Assembly (NCBI GenBank): GCA_015499985.1
Contig: JAAAUF010000549.1
Span: 15,074 to 28,230 of the forward strand
Origin: Haplosporangium gracile
Taxonomy: Eukaryota > Mortierellomycota > Mortierellomycetes > Mortierellales > Mortierellaceae
Reading direction: 5' to 3'
DNA length: 13,157 nt
The notes below the pieces were generated by a model. The model did no database searches. It was given only the letters and a program-made list of their open reading frames with translations, and was not told where the DNA came from. A program made the position numbers and the translations under genes. Position 1 is the first letter of the stretch; each line of letters starts with the position of its first letter. Positions 1-8,419 of this stretch are shown here, piece by piece.

Positions 1-245
1 CTGAGGGTGCTCAGAAGAAGGCTCAGAAAGTTACAGAGGAAGGCAAGAAGAAGGCCCAAGAAGTTACAGAAGAAGGCAAGAAGAAGGCGCAGGAAGTTAC
101 AGAGAAAGGCAAGAAGAAGGCCCAGGAAGTTACTGAGGAAGGCAAGAAGAAGGCTGAAAGCGTGAAGCAGAAGGTTGCCGATGAGGCCAAGAACGCCGCT
201 GACAAGGCTACGGCCAAGACTGAGGAGATCAGGGAGGAGCTGTAA
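1..245 (+). CDS. LEA group 3-like repeat protein, 3' end only
   Basis: This is the C-terminal part of a gene whose start lies left of the window. The reading frame is open from base 3 to a TAA at 243-245, giving 80 residues. They are almost entirely K, E, A, Q, V, T and G, in an 11-residue period of the form GKKKAQEVTEE, with exact unit starts at 42, 75, 108 and 141 and a degenerate unit at 9. The end is a plain charged helix (ESVKQKVADEAKNAADKA, then TEEIREEL). An 11-mer amphipathic repeat rich in A, K, E, T and G is the hallmark of group 3 LEA proteins (LEA_4), which are disordered in solution and form helices on drying or against membranes. Desiccation or stress protection, or lipid-droplet or membrane coating, is therefore a reasonable inference. 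No cysteine, tryptophan or membrane segment is visible. A generic coiled-coil or apolipoprotein-like protein is the alternative. Confidence 0.7.
   Translation, partial: EGAQKKAQKVTEEGKKKAQEVTEEGKKKAQEVTEKGKKKAQEVTEEGKKKAESVKQKVADEAKNAADKATAKTEEIREEL
42..173 (+). repeat. 33-bp tandem repeat inside the LEA-like gene
   Basis: Four nearly identical 33-bp units begin at 42, 75, 108 and 141, each encoding one 11-residue block starting GKKKA. A fifth degenerate unit lies upstream at 9. Differences between units are mostly third-position changes (GCC/GCG, CAA/CAG, ACA/ACT) plus one E-to-K change. The unit length is a multiple of three, so the copy number can vary without breaking the frame. Confidence 0.85.
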
Positions 246-774
246 AAGTAGCAGACAGGGCTGTTTGGTTCGAGATGCATCCTGTACATATTTTTTATTC
301 TTTCAACATTTCATAGTTCCGCCTCCCTTCTTTTTCCTGGCAATGCCGTGCTCTCTTTCCCTATATAATATACTTTGCTTTAAACCCATGATTGACTAAG
401 TTGGCGTGTCTTTCGTATGCTTTTCAGTGCACTCTCAAGACGCGATTTCTTCATGTTTATTTTGGAGTGTATACACGTGACTATTAAAAGGGGTGAATCT
501 CGTCTCACAACTCAATCACTAACTGCACGCACACCCACGACGCAATAAATTTCTTAAATCACAACTCAATCACCCCCTTCGGTTTCCATCACTCACTCCA
601 ACATCAACACAACACGCATAGCGCGTCTGCACCTTGCTTGCACCCTTTGCATTTGCCGTCGATACCAACAACAAACAACTCACACGTTCGCAAGGAAACC
701 CTCAAGCAAGTCTTTTAATTTTTATTCCCGTCAAATACAAGGTGTAAATCAATCGTTCGGAGCCAAGTGTCTCC
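246..774. other. Intergenic: 3' end of gene 1 and leader of gene 2
   Basis: This 529-bp stretch holds the 3' flank of the LEA-like gene and the promoter and leader of the next gene. No coding exon is evident. The right half (about 500-720) is rich in C and A and contains no ATG between about 460 and 775, which fits a scanned 5' leader. A 14-bp direct repeat, CACAACTCAATCAC, occurs at 506-519 and 560-573. An AATAAA lies at 544-549, but it is 300 nt beyond the gene 1 stop and inside the putative leader, so I do not call it a poly(A) signal. Confidence 0.6.
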
Positions 775-3700
775 ATGTCAACTTTCTTTCAAAGACTCAA
801 CCAGGGATTTCGTAGCGCCATCCCCGAACCACAAGAAGAAGACGAACCCTTCCGAGGATCAAGGCAACAACAACAAACACAACAACAACAACAACAACAA
901 CAAGAGGAGGAATCTGCGTCGTCATCGTCACCCTCGTCTTCAACTTCGTCCTCCATGGCAGCACGTAAAGCGACTACCGCTGATGATAAGACTACAGAGC
1001 CTTCAATCGCTTCCCGGCAGTCTTCAGTCGCCGTGAACCAACTTTTGGCTGCTGTCGCTCAAGGACAGAGTTCATCGGCTAATGGTACGCTTCAAGTATG
1101 GGATACCTTGCATGATATGATTGCTGTCAAGCGCGTTGTTATGGTTTTGTGTCCTAATTGGCGGGTACAAATTGCAATTTCACGCTAATACAGGAATATC
1201 GTCGTCTACGTCAGAGCTGCCCAGCCCCGAGGAGAGATTCGTTTCGGACATGAACGATTTGACAGAGATTCGAAAGTCCAGCCACCAAACCTATACGCCA
1301 ACTATGCGCAGATGGAAGGTACAGTACAATTAACTCTTTTCTTCATACAATGTGAGCAACTAACAATGGTGATGCCTTGTTGCTCTTATTTCTACAGATA
1401 TTTATTTAATAAGCCTTGAATATCTGTCGCAATAGGACTTTTGCGAGAGACACAAGGAGGAGTACGGGGGTCCTAACGGCAAAGCGGTCTATCTCGTTGA
1501 TTCAGAAGACAAAGTCGGAAAGTTTCTCGAGGAGGAGGTGCTTATTCGCACCAAGTCCAAGCGCCAGAAATCGATGCCTGGTTCATCTGGTGAAGGAAAC
1601 CCACGTGAGTTTAAATTGTCGATCCGTTCCGCCCGATGTACTTCGCCTATCACAGGCACGGTTAATTACTCTATTTTCTTGTTACAAGGATAATAACTCA
1701 TTAACCGACTTGTTTTCGCTGATTCAACGTATTCCCAATATTTAGTGTTTGTCGAGGTAGCCGTGGGACCTGATGCAGTCAAAATGGCTCGGAGTTCCTT
1801 GGGCAGAATTCACCGCCTGCAGATGGGACGCAAAGAGGTCGGTGAACTCGCACCAAGCGACATGAAGATCTTCCATACTAAGATTGAGCTGTGTCAGAAA
1901 GCCCTAGATGAACGAGAGGATGCTCAGCCGGGATCGACACGGGGTCGAGACTACTACTCATTGGATAACATGGTCACGGCACTGAACCTTCTTTGGGGCG
2001 GTCCAGATCCACGCAAGGACGGATATAATTTTATGGAAATGTTTTGCATTTCGGCCACACACAACATGCTGCTCCAGGACGAGGAGCTTCACCGCATCAA
2101 CTTCTCGGACTGCTTTGCCGTCGTCCCGACACAGAATCGACATCCAGGGGCTCAGCAACGCGTTGCGCTCACCTTCAAGTTGATGAACAACGACCCCACA
2201 TCCAACGCTAATCAAAACCTGTGTGTCAGCGCCCTGAGACATTACGATGTGGGTCGATGTGCCTTCAGCGCATTCGCCTTCTATATGTTCCAAATCTGGC
2301 AGGTGCGTCCACGTTGTCCTACTTTTTATACTTTCACGACACGAACTCAATTAATGTTCGGCAAAAAGTCTCAATATTAATTGTTTCTCTGGTATCATTT
2401 ATCAAACGTAGGGTGCTACGGAACGCGACCCACGATCGGATCGCACTCTTAGTGCCATTTTCAGAGACCTAGGAAAGGATGAGTGGCCAGCGTTCAAACT
2501 GCTGCCAAGCACAGGTGACCCGACCGTGAGCAGTCTCCCTACAACAGTCTGGGCGACGATCAAGAAGAATTTTAAGAGCTTAGGCGTCAATTACCCCAGG
2601 AAGGCTGATGGGGGTCGTTGCGTTGGTGTTGCTGAGGCTACTAAGCTCAAGATTCCTCAGGGCGATATCGACGACAAAGGACGATGGTCGGTCGAGCGTG
2701 GGACATATGGCGAATGCCATATCCCTCAACTGCCTACTACTATTCCTGATGGTATGGCGGGCTTTGTGGACAAGCCATACTCATTGGCCCGGAATAAGGT
2801 CTCTCCTCCTATCCCACTCCAGATGCTGATTTTCCCTTGGATCGAGTTTGCGTTTGGTGTTGATAATGCGTGGTGGAAGCAGGAGTGTCTGAATGAAATG
2901 AACGAGGTTATCAAGGACTCTTCAATTGCAACACCCTCCACCAAGTCATCCAGGAAGGACAGCAAGGCAGGTCCTAATGGAGCCAAGGCTGCGAGCGGCA
3001 AACGCAAGGAGAAGCTGGGTGCATCTAAGGGAAAGCAAGTGGAGAGAGGCGACCTAGCTGACAAGGATGATGATGATGAAGACTCGGGACGGGATGAGAC
3101 GTCTGGCATCGAGGAGACTGAAGCCGAGTTTGAGGCAGAATCTGACGCCGAATCCGTTGCATCAGCACAGAGAACACCCGTCTCCACTGCTCAGGGACAG
3201 GAGGCACGCGGCTCGGGGAATGATGATGACACGACGGCTGCCGATGGACTTTCTCCTCCTACGGCGTTTTCGGAGGCAAACAGGGTCAAGGCCGGCTTCT
3301 TGCGGTTGCTCGTGCGCTGTCGCCGCATTGTTCTTCAAGATGCTGCTTATCGTCTCCATCGCAATCAGCCCAACAAGATCTTGGACCACGATATTTTCCG
3401 TTGCACCATGTTCAAGTCCTTCCAGCAGGAGATTGGTGCTGCTGCCGACAAGGATGTCGCACTGAGTAGGAAGCACCCTCGGCAAAAGTCACCCTCGACC
3501 ACATCGGCGCAGCCTCGACCCATATCTGCCGCAGGAACTCAGCCACCGGTGCAGAAGCAGCAACAAGAACAACATGCTGATGTCATTGATCTGGAGAGTC
3601 CGTCGACTGCTGGACATCACCAGCAGCAGCAACATCGACAACCGGCACCGGGGGCGCTCTACCGATTTGGAGGAGAAAAGCCATTTACTCAACCAGCATC

Positions 3701-4199
3701 CACATCCGACCACCATCACCACCATCACCACCATCCACCTGGACATACACCCCCATCGTCGATCTCTGCGTCGCTCGAGCAGCAAATGTTGCAGCTTCAG
3801 CATATGGTCCAGGCATGGGGTCAGCACCAGGAGACGCAGATGCAGCAGATGTTTGCGCAGCATATGAAGATCCACGAGATGCAGCAGCAGATGATTACGA
3901 CCATGATGACAGCCCTCCGGACTCAACAGTCGGCTCAATTACAGTTCCAGTGGCCGCCAGCAGGATCGTCGACGAGTGCTCCTTCCCCTCAACCAACAGG
4001 GTATCAGCAACCCAATGGCGTTTCTCTGCATGCAACTGAACCAGCTGGAGCAGCAGCAGCGTCGGCGACAGCGGTAGCAGAAAAATCTCCATGGAGGCCG
4101 CTTTCGTCCTCAGCAGGAAAACCAGCTATAGTCCCGGTCACGTTGAAATCCAAGTCATCTAAGGAGCCGACTACATTCATTTCGTATCGCAGAAAGTGA
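775..4199 (+). CDS. Ndc10/crypton-type recombinase-like DNA-binding protein, probably non-catalytic
   Basis: Five exons join in one frame: 775-1084, 1194-1318, 1436-1604, 1746-2302 and 2412-4199 (2949 nt, 982 residues). All introns are GT...AG (109, 117, 141 and 109 nt), and codons split cleanly at each junction. Layout: a disordered N-terminus with poly-Q (about 31-43) and poly-S; a helical segment with RRWKDFC (142-148) and KVGKFLEEEV (171-180), like the SAM-like N-domain of tyrosine recombinases; then a core with LLQDEELHRINFSDC (310-324), ALRHYDVGRC...AFAFYMF (364-383), KLLP (416-419), GRW (477-479), LPTTIPDGMAGF (494-505) and IFPWIE (527-532). That order matches, from memory, the Ndc10_II (PF16787) proteins related to crypton transposons. 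A later helix (FLRLLVRCRRIVLQDAAY) is also family-like. Positions I expect to be catalytic look lost: Q312 for Arg, no His before R456, H490 for Tyr. The tail is Q/H-rich and ends without a GCR1_C domain. A role in chromosome binding or transcription is inference. Confidence 0.72.
866..901 (+). repeat. CAA microsatellite coding poly-Q
   Basis: A run of CAA codons, interrupted by one ACA, encodes four glutamines, a threonine and eight glutamines near the N-terminus of the Ndc10-like protein. Because nearly every codon is CAA rather than mixed CAA/CAG, the tract looks like a young, expandable microsatellite. The same trinucleotide recurs in several non-coding leaders of this window. Confidence 0.8.
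3709..3738 (+). repeat. CAC/CAT repeat coding poly-His
   Basis: Alternating CAC and CAT codons encode eight consecutive histidines, preceded by SD and followed by PPGHTPP, in the low-complexity tail of the Ndc10-like protein. It sits just upstream of a Q/M-rich helical stretch (about 3772-3945) that could form a coiled coil. Confidence 0.8.
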
Positions 4200-4258
4200 G
4201 TGTACCTTAAAACGGGCCAGGGGCATAATACTTATAAAATTTTCATTTTTCCTTTTTG

Positions 4259-4264
4259 AATAAA
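4259..4264 (+). terminator. AATAAA poly(A) signal of the Ndc10-like gene
   Basis: A canonical AATAAA lies 60 nt after the TGA at 4197-4199, in an A/T-rich context that follows a T-rich stretch. Its spacing fits cleavage at about 4275-4295 and supports 4199 as the end of the coding region. Confidence 0.5.
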
Positions 4265-4588
4265 TTAAAGAGTTGGTGTACACCGTGAGAGCTTCCAAGG
4301 AAGGTAGGAATGGAATGGCGAAATAGAAAGACGGTAGGCACAGATGATACGTTATTTTTACGAAATTTCATGAGGCTTTCCTGTGATTCTCCTGGATTTT
4401 CCTGCGATTTTTTTAAGAAATTAAGTACTATAGCTAGTAATAATAGAAATCGCCACCACGGTGGGTAAAGAGTATGAGTTGGCATGAGTGCCGGAGTGGA
4501 AAATACTGTCGATCTTTGCAGAAGAAAAAAAGGAAAGTGTAGTGTGGGCGTCATCTTTTGGGTGACGAGATTTTTTTTTAATCAATGC

Positions 4589-4594
4589 TTTATT
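4589..4594 (-). terminator. Possible AATAAA poly(A) signal of the DUF3712-like gene
   Basis: The + strand TTTATT here reads AATAAA on the - strand, about 190 nt beyond the stop codon at 4784-4786. It is the only exact AATAAA I found in that 3' flank. The distance is longer than usual, so the real signal may be a variant closer to the stop. Confidence 0.3.
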
Positions 4595-4783
4595 CATATT
4601 TTTGCTGAATCTATAGAATACTTCAGCGCGAGTGATGTTGAGTAAAGGATGACATCCAATAGAACACAAGACGAAAGGCAGCGCATTGGTGGTTTGAAAA
4701 GATGATTTAATAGGTAGCTATTTATGATGCCCATATGCCCGCATGATTATGATATTAAGGTGCGAGGTTGACAGACGACCGTC

Positions 4784-5990
4784 CTATGCGTCGGGCACGG
4801 GGAACACGGGGACAGTCACCGTCGTCCTTAACTTGTTCAACCCCGCGTTAACAGCCGCATTCTCACTCGTGCTCCCAAACCCCTTCAGAACCACCGTCCT
4901 CGCCTCAGTCGCCTTCAAGAACTTTTGAGTCGCCTCCATGCTCGTGTCCAGAACCATCACCGCCACCTTGTCCTCATTCACGCCCTGGACCAGTTTCAGA
5001 TCCACCAGTCTGACAGTCCCCAGGAACTGCTCTGGTCTATCCAGTTCTTCATCAGAGGCAGGAGACCATACGGCGAGTTGGAGGTCTCCGAGCGTTAATG
5101 CCAATTGACTAGGATTATTGACTGTGAACAGCGCTTTGACCGTCACTTCATGCGCCGAAGACCGGACCACCTCTGTGATCTCTGTGCACTTCAAATCTGG
5201 TAAGCTATCAAGTCCCCGCAGCGTCAGATCCGAAATAAAGTCGACGCCGTGGATGGTATGAACCCCCAAGAGTCCCAGGTCGATCACAATATCGGCCGAA
5301 CCCTTGACCGAAAAAGTGTGGTTGGGTTTGGTGGCGAGTTCAGAGATAAAGTCAGCAAAGACCGAATGAGCGTTGGGGAAAATGGTCATGGTTGAAGTGG
5401 GGATGGAGGAGGTAACACTGGCGCCGTCCACGACTGAGGCTGGCGTGAAGGGTGATTCCAGTTTTCCTACATCCTGGCCTTCCTCCTATTCGGGTTCGAT
5501 TTGATGAATGGGGAAGAGATAAGGGAGTTAGGGGTTGTTTTTGCTTTTCGGTGTTGTTTTGTTTCTGAACAAATATTGGTAACATCCATTTCCATATTCT
5601 TGTTTGGGTGCTCTGTGTGTGTTCACGCTCTTGTTTTGTCCGTCTGGTCTTGTGTCCGTGTGCTCTCTACCTGAATAGTAATCTAAACAGAGGAAAAACA
5701 AAGGCGTTAAGTACCGATGAGAAGATAAAAAGTAGCCTTGGCACACATGCTTCCTATCAAATTCCACACCTCTCCACACCTCACCCTCTAAGCCTTACTC
5801 GGAGCTGAACCTTCTGAACAGGCCATTTGAAACCAGGAATACGAGCCAGACGGGCAACGAGGCGGTTGGAAGAGACGATGGTGGACCAGTGGTCGGGTCC
5901 TGTCATATCGATCGACAAGTCCTCGAGGTCGATGTGCTTAACGACGTGGATATCGAATTTGCTCTTTAGGGCGTTCACGATTATGGCCAT
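4784..5990 (-). CDS. DUF3712/LEA2-like beta-sandwich protein
   Basis: Two exons on the minus strand, 5990-5799 and 5485-4784, give 297 residues. The donor is CGA|GTAAGG at 5798, the acceptor is GAATAG ending at 5486, and a CTAAC branch-like site lies about 40 nt before the acceptor. An in-frame TAG forms the acceptor itself, so the exon cannot extend further. The ATG at 5990 is preceded in frame by a TAA 21 bases upstream, which fixes the start. Exon 1 carries HVVKHIDLEDLSIDM and WSTIVSSN; exon 2 carries HTFSVKGSADI (120-130), a GV...I.F-type strand pair, and ALFTVNNPSQLALTLGDLQL (182-201), typical of DUF3712 and the related LEA14/WHy fold: alternating strands with an NNPS turn. Function is unknown; many relatives are membrane-anchored or vacuolar, but no signal peptide or membrane helix is visible here. 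It is shorter than the fungal DUF3712 proteins I recall and seems to lack their N-terminal part. Confidence 0.68.
5486..5798 (-). other. Intron of the DUF3712-like gene
   Basis: This 313-nt intron is more than twice as long as the other introns of the window. It begins GTAAGG, contains CTAAC about 40 nt before its AATAG end, and has stops in all forward frames. An unrecognised small exon inside it cannot be excluded, but the two flanking exons join in phase 0 without one. Confidence 0.6.
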
Positions 5991-6020
5991 TGTTTGGATG
6001 TGTTTAGATTAGTTTGTGGG

Positions 6021-6180
6021 CTGAAAGGAGGGAGGGGAGGGTGAGGAGAGGATGCGGGTATGGGATGAGAGGGATAGGTTGGCAGGACTGATGTAGAGGT
6101 GATGAGGAGGGAGTGGGGTTGGAGGAGAGGAAGGGAGAAGCGAAAAGTAAGGAAAGAAAGGGAGGGAGAGGTGAATAAAT
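6021..6180 (-). promoter_or_regulatory. CT-rich leader/promoter block of the DUF3712-like gene
   Basis: On the minus strand this stretch is almost pure C and T, ending in CCCTCCCTCCTTTCAG just 30 nt before the ATG at 5990. CT-rich tracts immediately upstream of the start are common around transcription starts in filamentous fungi. The final TTTCAG also looks like a strong 3' splice site, so a 5'-UTR intron is possible. A coding exon spliced here would meet an in-frame TAA before the ATG. Confidence 0.4.
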
Positions 6181-6390
6181 ACAAAAGGAACAAGAAGGAA
6201 ATGTAAATACGAACATTAAAAAAGCGAACCGAGGGAAGTACAGGACGCAAACACACAAATAATACATTGAATAAACTGCATGTGACAACAAAAACAGTGC
6301 GTGCGGAAGGAATGATTGAACAAGCAGTAAGAGGGAGGATGAGGAGAATGTAATGTACGACAGAAGTAAGGGGAGGATGACGGATATGTC

Positions 6391-6410
6391 AACAACAACA
6401 ACAACAACAA
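6391..6410 (+). repeat. AAC microsatellite
   Basis: Six AAC units plus a partial one, flanked by an 8-bp inverted repeat, TGTCAACA at 6387-6394 and TGTTGACA at 6416-6423. Confidence 0.85.
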
Positions 6411-6597
6411 ACAAATGTTGACACACCATCGCATTCGGAGAAACGAAAACCGCGGATTCCACAAAAATGCATGCGAAGGTGAAGAATATAATTAGTGGAG
6501 GGACACCCGGCCCTACAGTTTCCCTATCTCTCTTTGATCTTCTCCTTTTTCTACAAAACTGAGTACAAGGTATTAATCTCTCCCCTCACAAACAAAG

Positions 6598-6630
6598 CAA
6601 CAACAACAACAACAACAAAAACAACAACAA
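6598..6630 (+). repeat. CAA microsatellite
   Basis: An interrupted CAA array, six units then AA and three more units, about 200 bp from the similar array at 6391. It is non-coding. Confidence 0.85.
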
Positions 6631-7639
6631 TAACGGTCTGTGTAGTACACCCTCGACGGTATTACTTTGCTTATGTGTCCGTCTTGGTCGATGGTCAGTG
6701 ACTAGTTCCGTGCAGGTAAGAATCGGCGCGCGAAAGAAAAAAACATATAACGCGCGCAATTAGATATCGTGATTAGATTTCTGTAATTGACACCGTCGAC
6801 GGTCATTGGTTGCGGGCTGTCGTTCCTTTTTCAAATAGCGATGCAGTAAATTTGCCACCATTCAAGTCAGGCACAGACAAGAGACAGGAGACACCCTGGC
6901 TGGGCTGCATACCATAACACATGCTGGGAACGAAGAAAAGTATTCGTTCGGGAGGAAGTGTATAGAAGAGAGAGCAAAGAGGCATGAGGAGGCTGTGGCA
7001 AGACAGTGGTGGCTGGATGTCTTGAAGAGAAGGAAGAAGTGGGCGTATCATCCACAAGGGGCTCAGATGTATACCAGAGAAGAAGAACTGCACTCTTGCG
7101 TGTCCAGTTCGAATAAGGGACAGGATGTGGCAGAGCAGTGGGGTGGGATGGAGTATGCGAATGAGTATGAATAAGAATAGGGCAAGAGTGGCGGATGACC
7201 CTTTTGGAGTATCGATAATGGTAATTAAAGCTCTGCTCACTCCTTTGATGAAAACACCAATAAGCCGGGGCTCTCAAGAAAAGAAAAAGAAATAAACAGG
7301 CTGGCAAGCTGGCTGGGTTGGCATTGACACTGTTCAAGAAAGTGTTTGCCGCAGAGACTTGGGTCTCTGGCAATGGAAAGAGTAGGAGTGGTGCACCAAG
7401 CGAAATAGGAAGAGAGATGGATATTGCGAGTAGATATAGGATGTGAGAGCAAGAGAGACGAACAACCAAAGTCCAAAAGACTGAAACGGCGCATACTGTT
7501 TCCCTCATCAAAAGGCAAAGTCTGTTGTAGCCACCCTTGTTGTGTTGACCACAGTCGATGGTTGTGCGTGTTCCTTCCGTGCCAACGCCCTGCAAGACAA
7601 CAGCATGTTTGTCTATGATGTATGATGTGACTCCCTGAA

Positions 7640-7990
7640 TGTATCCAATTTTGCCTCTACTTTTTTTTTACTTCTTCTGTTCTTATTCTCCTTCCTATCC
7701 TTTCTATCCTTCCTTCCTTCCTTCCTTCCTTCTTTTCTTCTTTTCATTGTTGTCATCATCCCTTCTCATCATCTTATCCGCTTCCACTCCTTCAACTCTT
7801 TTCTTTCCTTTCATCCTTCCTCTTTGTTCATTCTCCTCCTCTTCCTTGTGTGTCACATCACTACATAGAAGACTCTCCCCCCTCCCTTCCGTCTCCTTCC
7901 CTTCGTTTTTCCCCCGCTCTTTCTTTACTCCCTTTCCTTCCTCGTCTTTTGCACAACTCCGCAACTTCCCCCTCACACCTACCCAACATA
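7640..7990 (+). promoter_or_regulatory. CT-rich block upstream of the Skt5-like gene
   Basis: About 350 bp with a strong excess of C and T on the plus strand. It includes the CCTT array at 7708-7731 and runs of CTCC, TTCC and CCCTCC, and is followed by a short CA repeat (about 8017-8029). It is the type of tract often seen at the core promoter and transcription start of fungal genes, which suggests transcription of the Skt5-like gene begins near here. That would leave a leader of several hundred bases. Confidence 0.4.
7708..7731 (+). repeat. CCTT tetranucleotide microsatellite
   Basis: Six exact CCTT units in a row, inside a longer pyrimidine tract. Confidence 0.9.
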
Positions 7991-8036
7991 CCTAGCCCAA
8001 GGGCCCTTACATCTCCTACACACACACACTCACGAG

Positions 8037-8249
8037 GTAATTCATTCGCTGCAAACTATACCCATCAATTCACAGCAAGCAAACCCGACGGACGAGTTTT
8101 GTCGTGTGGCTATATGGCCAAACAATCACTCAACCCAGTGCTTTTTGGAACAAACAGCATAAGTCATACTTACAGTCAGTTGGTTAGTCAGTCAGCGCAC
8201 ACACACGACCTTCTCTCCTCCTTATGGCTGCCTCCTTTTTTATTCACAG
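8037..8249 (+). other. Candidate 5'-UTR intron of the Skt5-like gene
   Basis: A donor-like GAG|GTAATT at 8037 and a strong acceptor, CCTCCTTTTTTATTCACAG ending at 8249, would remove 213 nt from the leader. The polypyrimidine tract before the acceptor is convincing; the donor is weaker. There is no coding constraint to confirm it. Confidence 0.3.
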
Positions 8250-8330
8250 ACGACGTTTGCTTTGCTAGTGCTGTCAGGAACACAACCTACTCATAACTCC
8301 ATAACTTAGCGCAGTCCAAATAGCAACAAT

Positions 8331-8351
8331 ATGGGATCTGATGCAGTGTGA
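8331..8351 (+). CDS. uORF 1 in the Skt5-like leader (6 codons)
   Basis: ATG at 8331 followed by five sense codons and TGA (MGSDAV). If the leader is transcribed as proposed, scanning ribosomes meet this start 163 nt before the main ATG. The start context, ACAATATGG, has a G at +4. Confidence 0.3.
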   Translation: MGSDAV

Positions 8352-8406
8352 ACACCAATCGCAACAACACCAACAACAACAGCAACTTACCTGTATCCGG
8401 TGTTGA
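8341..8406 (+). CDS. uORF 2 in the Skt5-like leader (21 codons)
   Basis: ATG at 8341 overlaps uORF 1 in another frame and runs to TGA at 8404-8406. The peptide is Q/H-rich because it crosses the CAA repeat at 8361-8383. No function is recognisable; any role would be as a translated leader element. Confidence 0.3.
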   Translation: MQCEHQSQQHQQQQQLTCIRC

Positions 8407-8419
8407 TCCGAGTCTGTGG

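Larger units (their letters stand above)
4200..4783. other. Convergent intergenic region
   Basis: This 584-bp gap separates the ends of two convergent genes. Besides the two candidate poly(A) signals it holds A/T-rich runs (T9 near 4571-4579) and a small degenerate direct repeat, TTCCTGTGATT at about 4378-4388 and TTCCTGCGATT at 4399-4409. Open frames here are short, show no family resemblance and are probably chance. I see no tRNA or structured RNA. Confidence 0.5.

Noticed and set aside
775..4199. Complete mobile crypton element
   Set aside because: The recombinase-like gene has an apparently dead active site, many introns and no detectable flanking repeat or second copy in the window. A single host gene explains it better.
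6018..6045. Possible G-quadruplex (GGG runs in the purine block on the + strand)
   Set aside because: Only four runs with one long loop, within a generally GA-rich strand; not strong enough to separate from composition.
6004..6462. A 152-codon minus-strand frame with hydrophobic stretches upstream of the DUF3712-like gene
   Set aside because: Again produced by a CT-rich strand. Splicing it through the TTTCAG to the ATG exon would cross an in-frame TAA.
6867..7595. A 242-codon open frame on the minus strand of the large intergenic region
   Set aside because: Composition is low-complexity (S, L, H, P, R rich), overlapping open frames in other phases look equally plausible, and there is no recognisable domain. 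Most likely chance openness in a compositionally biased region.
7639..7995. A 118-codon plus-strand frame rich in F, S, L and P that looks like membrane helices
   Set aside because: It is the translation of the CT-rich tract and CCTT microsatellite; any pyrimidine-rich sequence gives F, S, L and P and false membrane segments.
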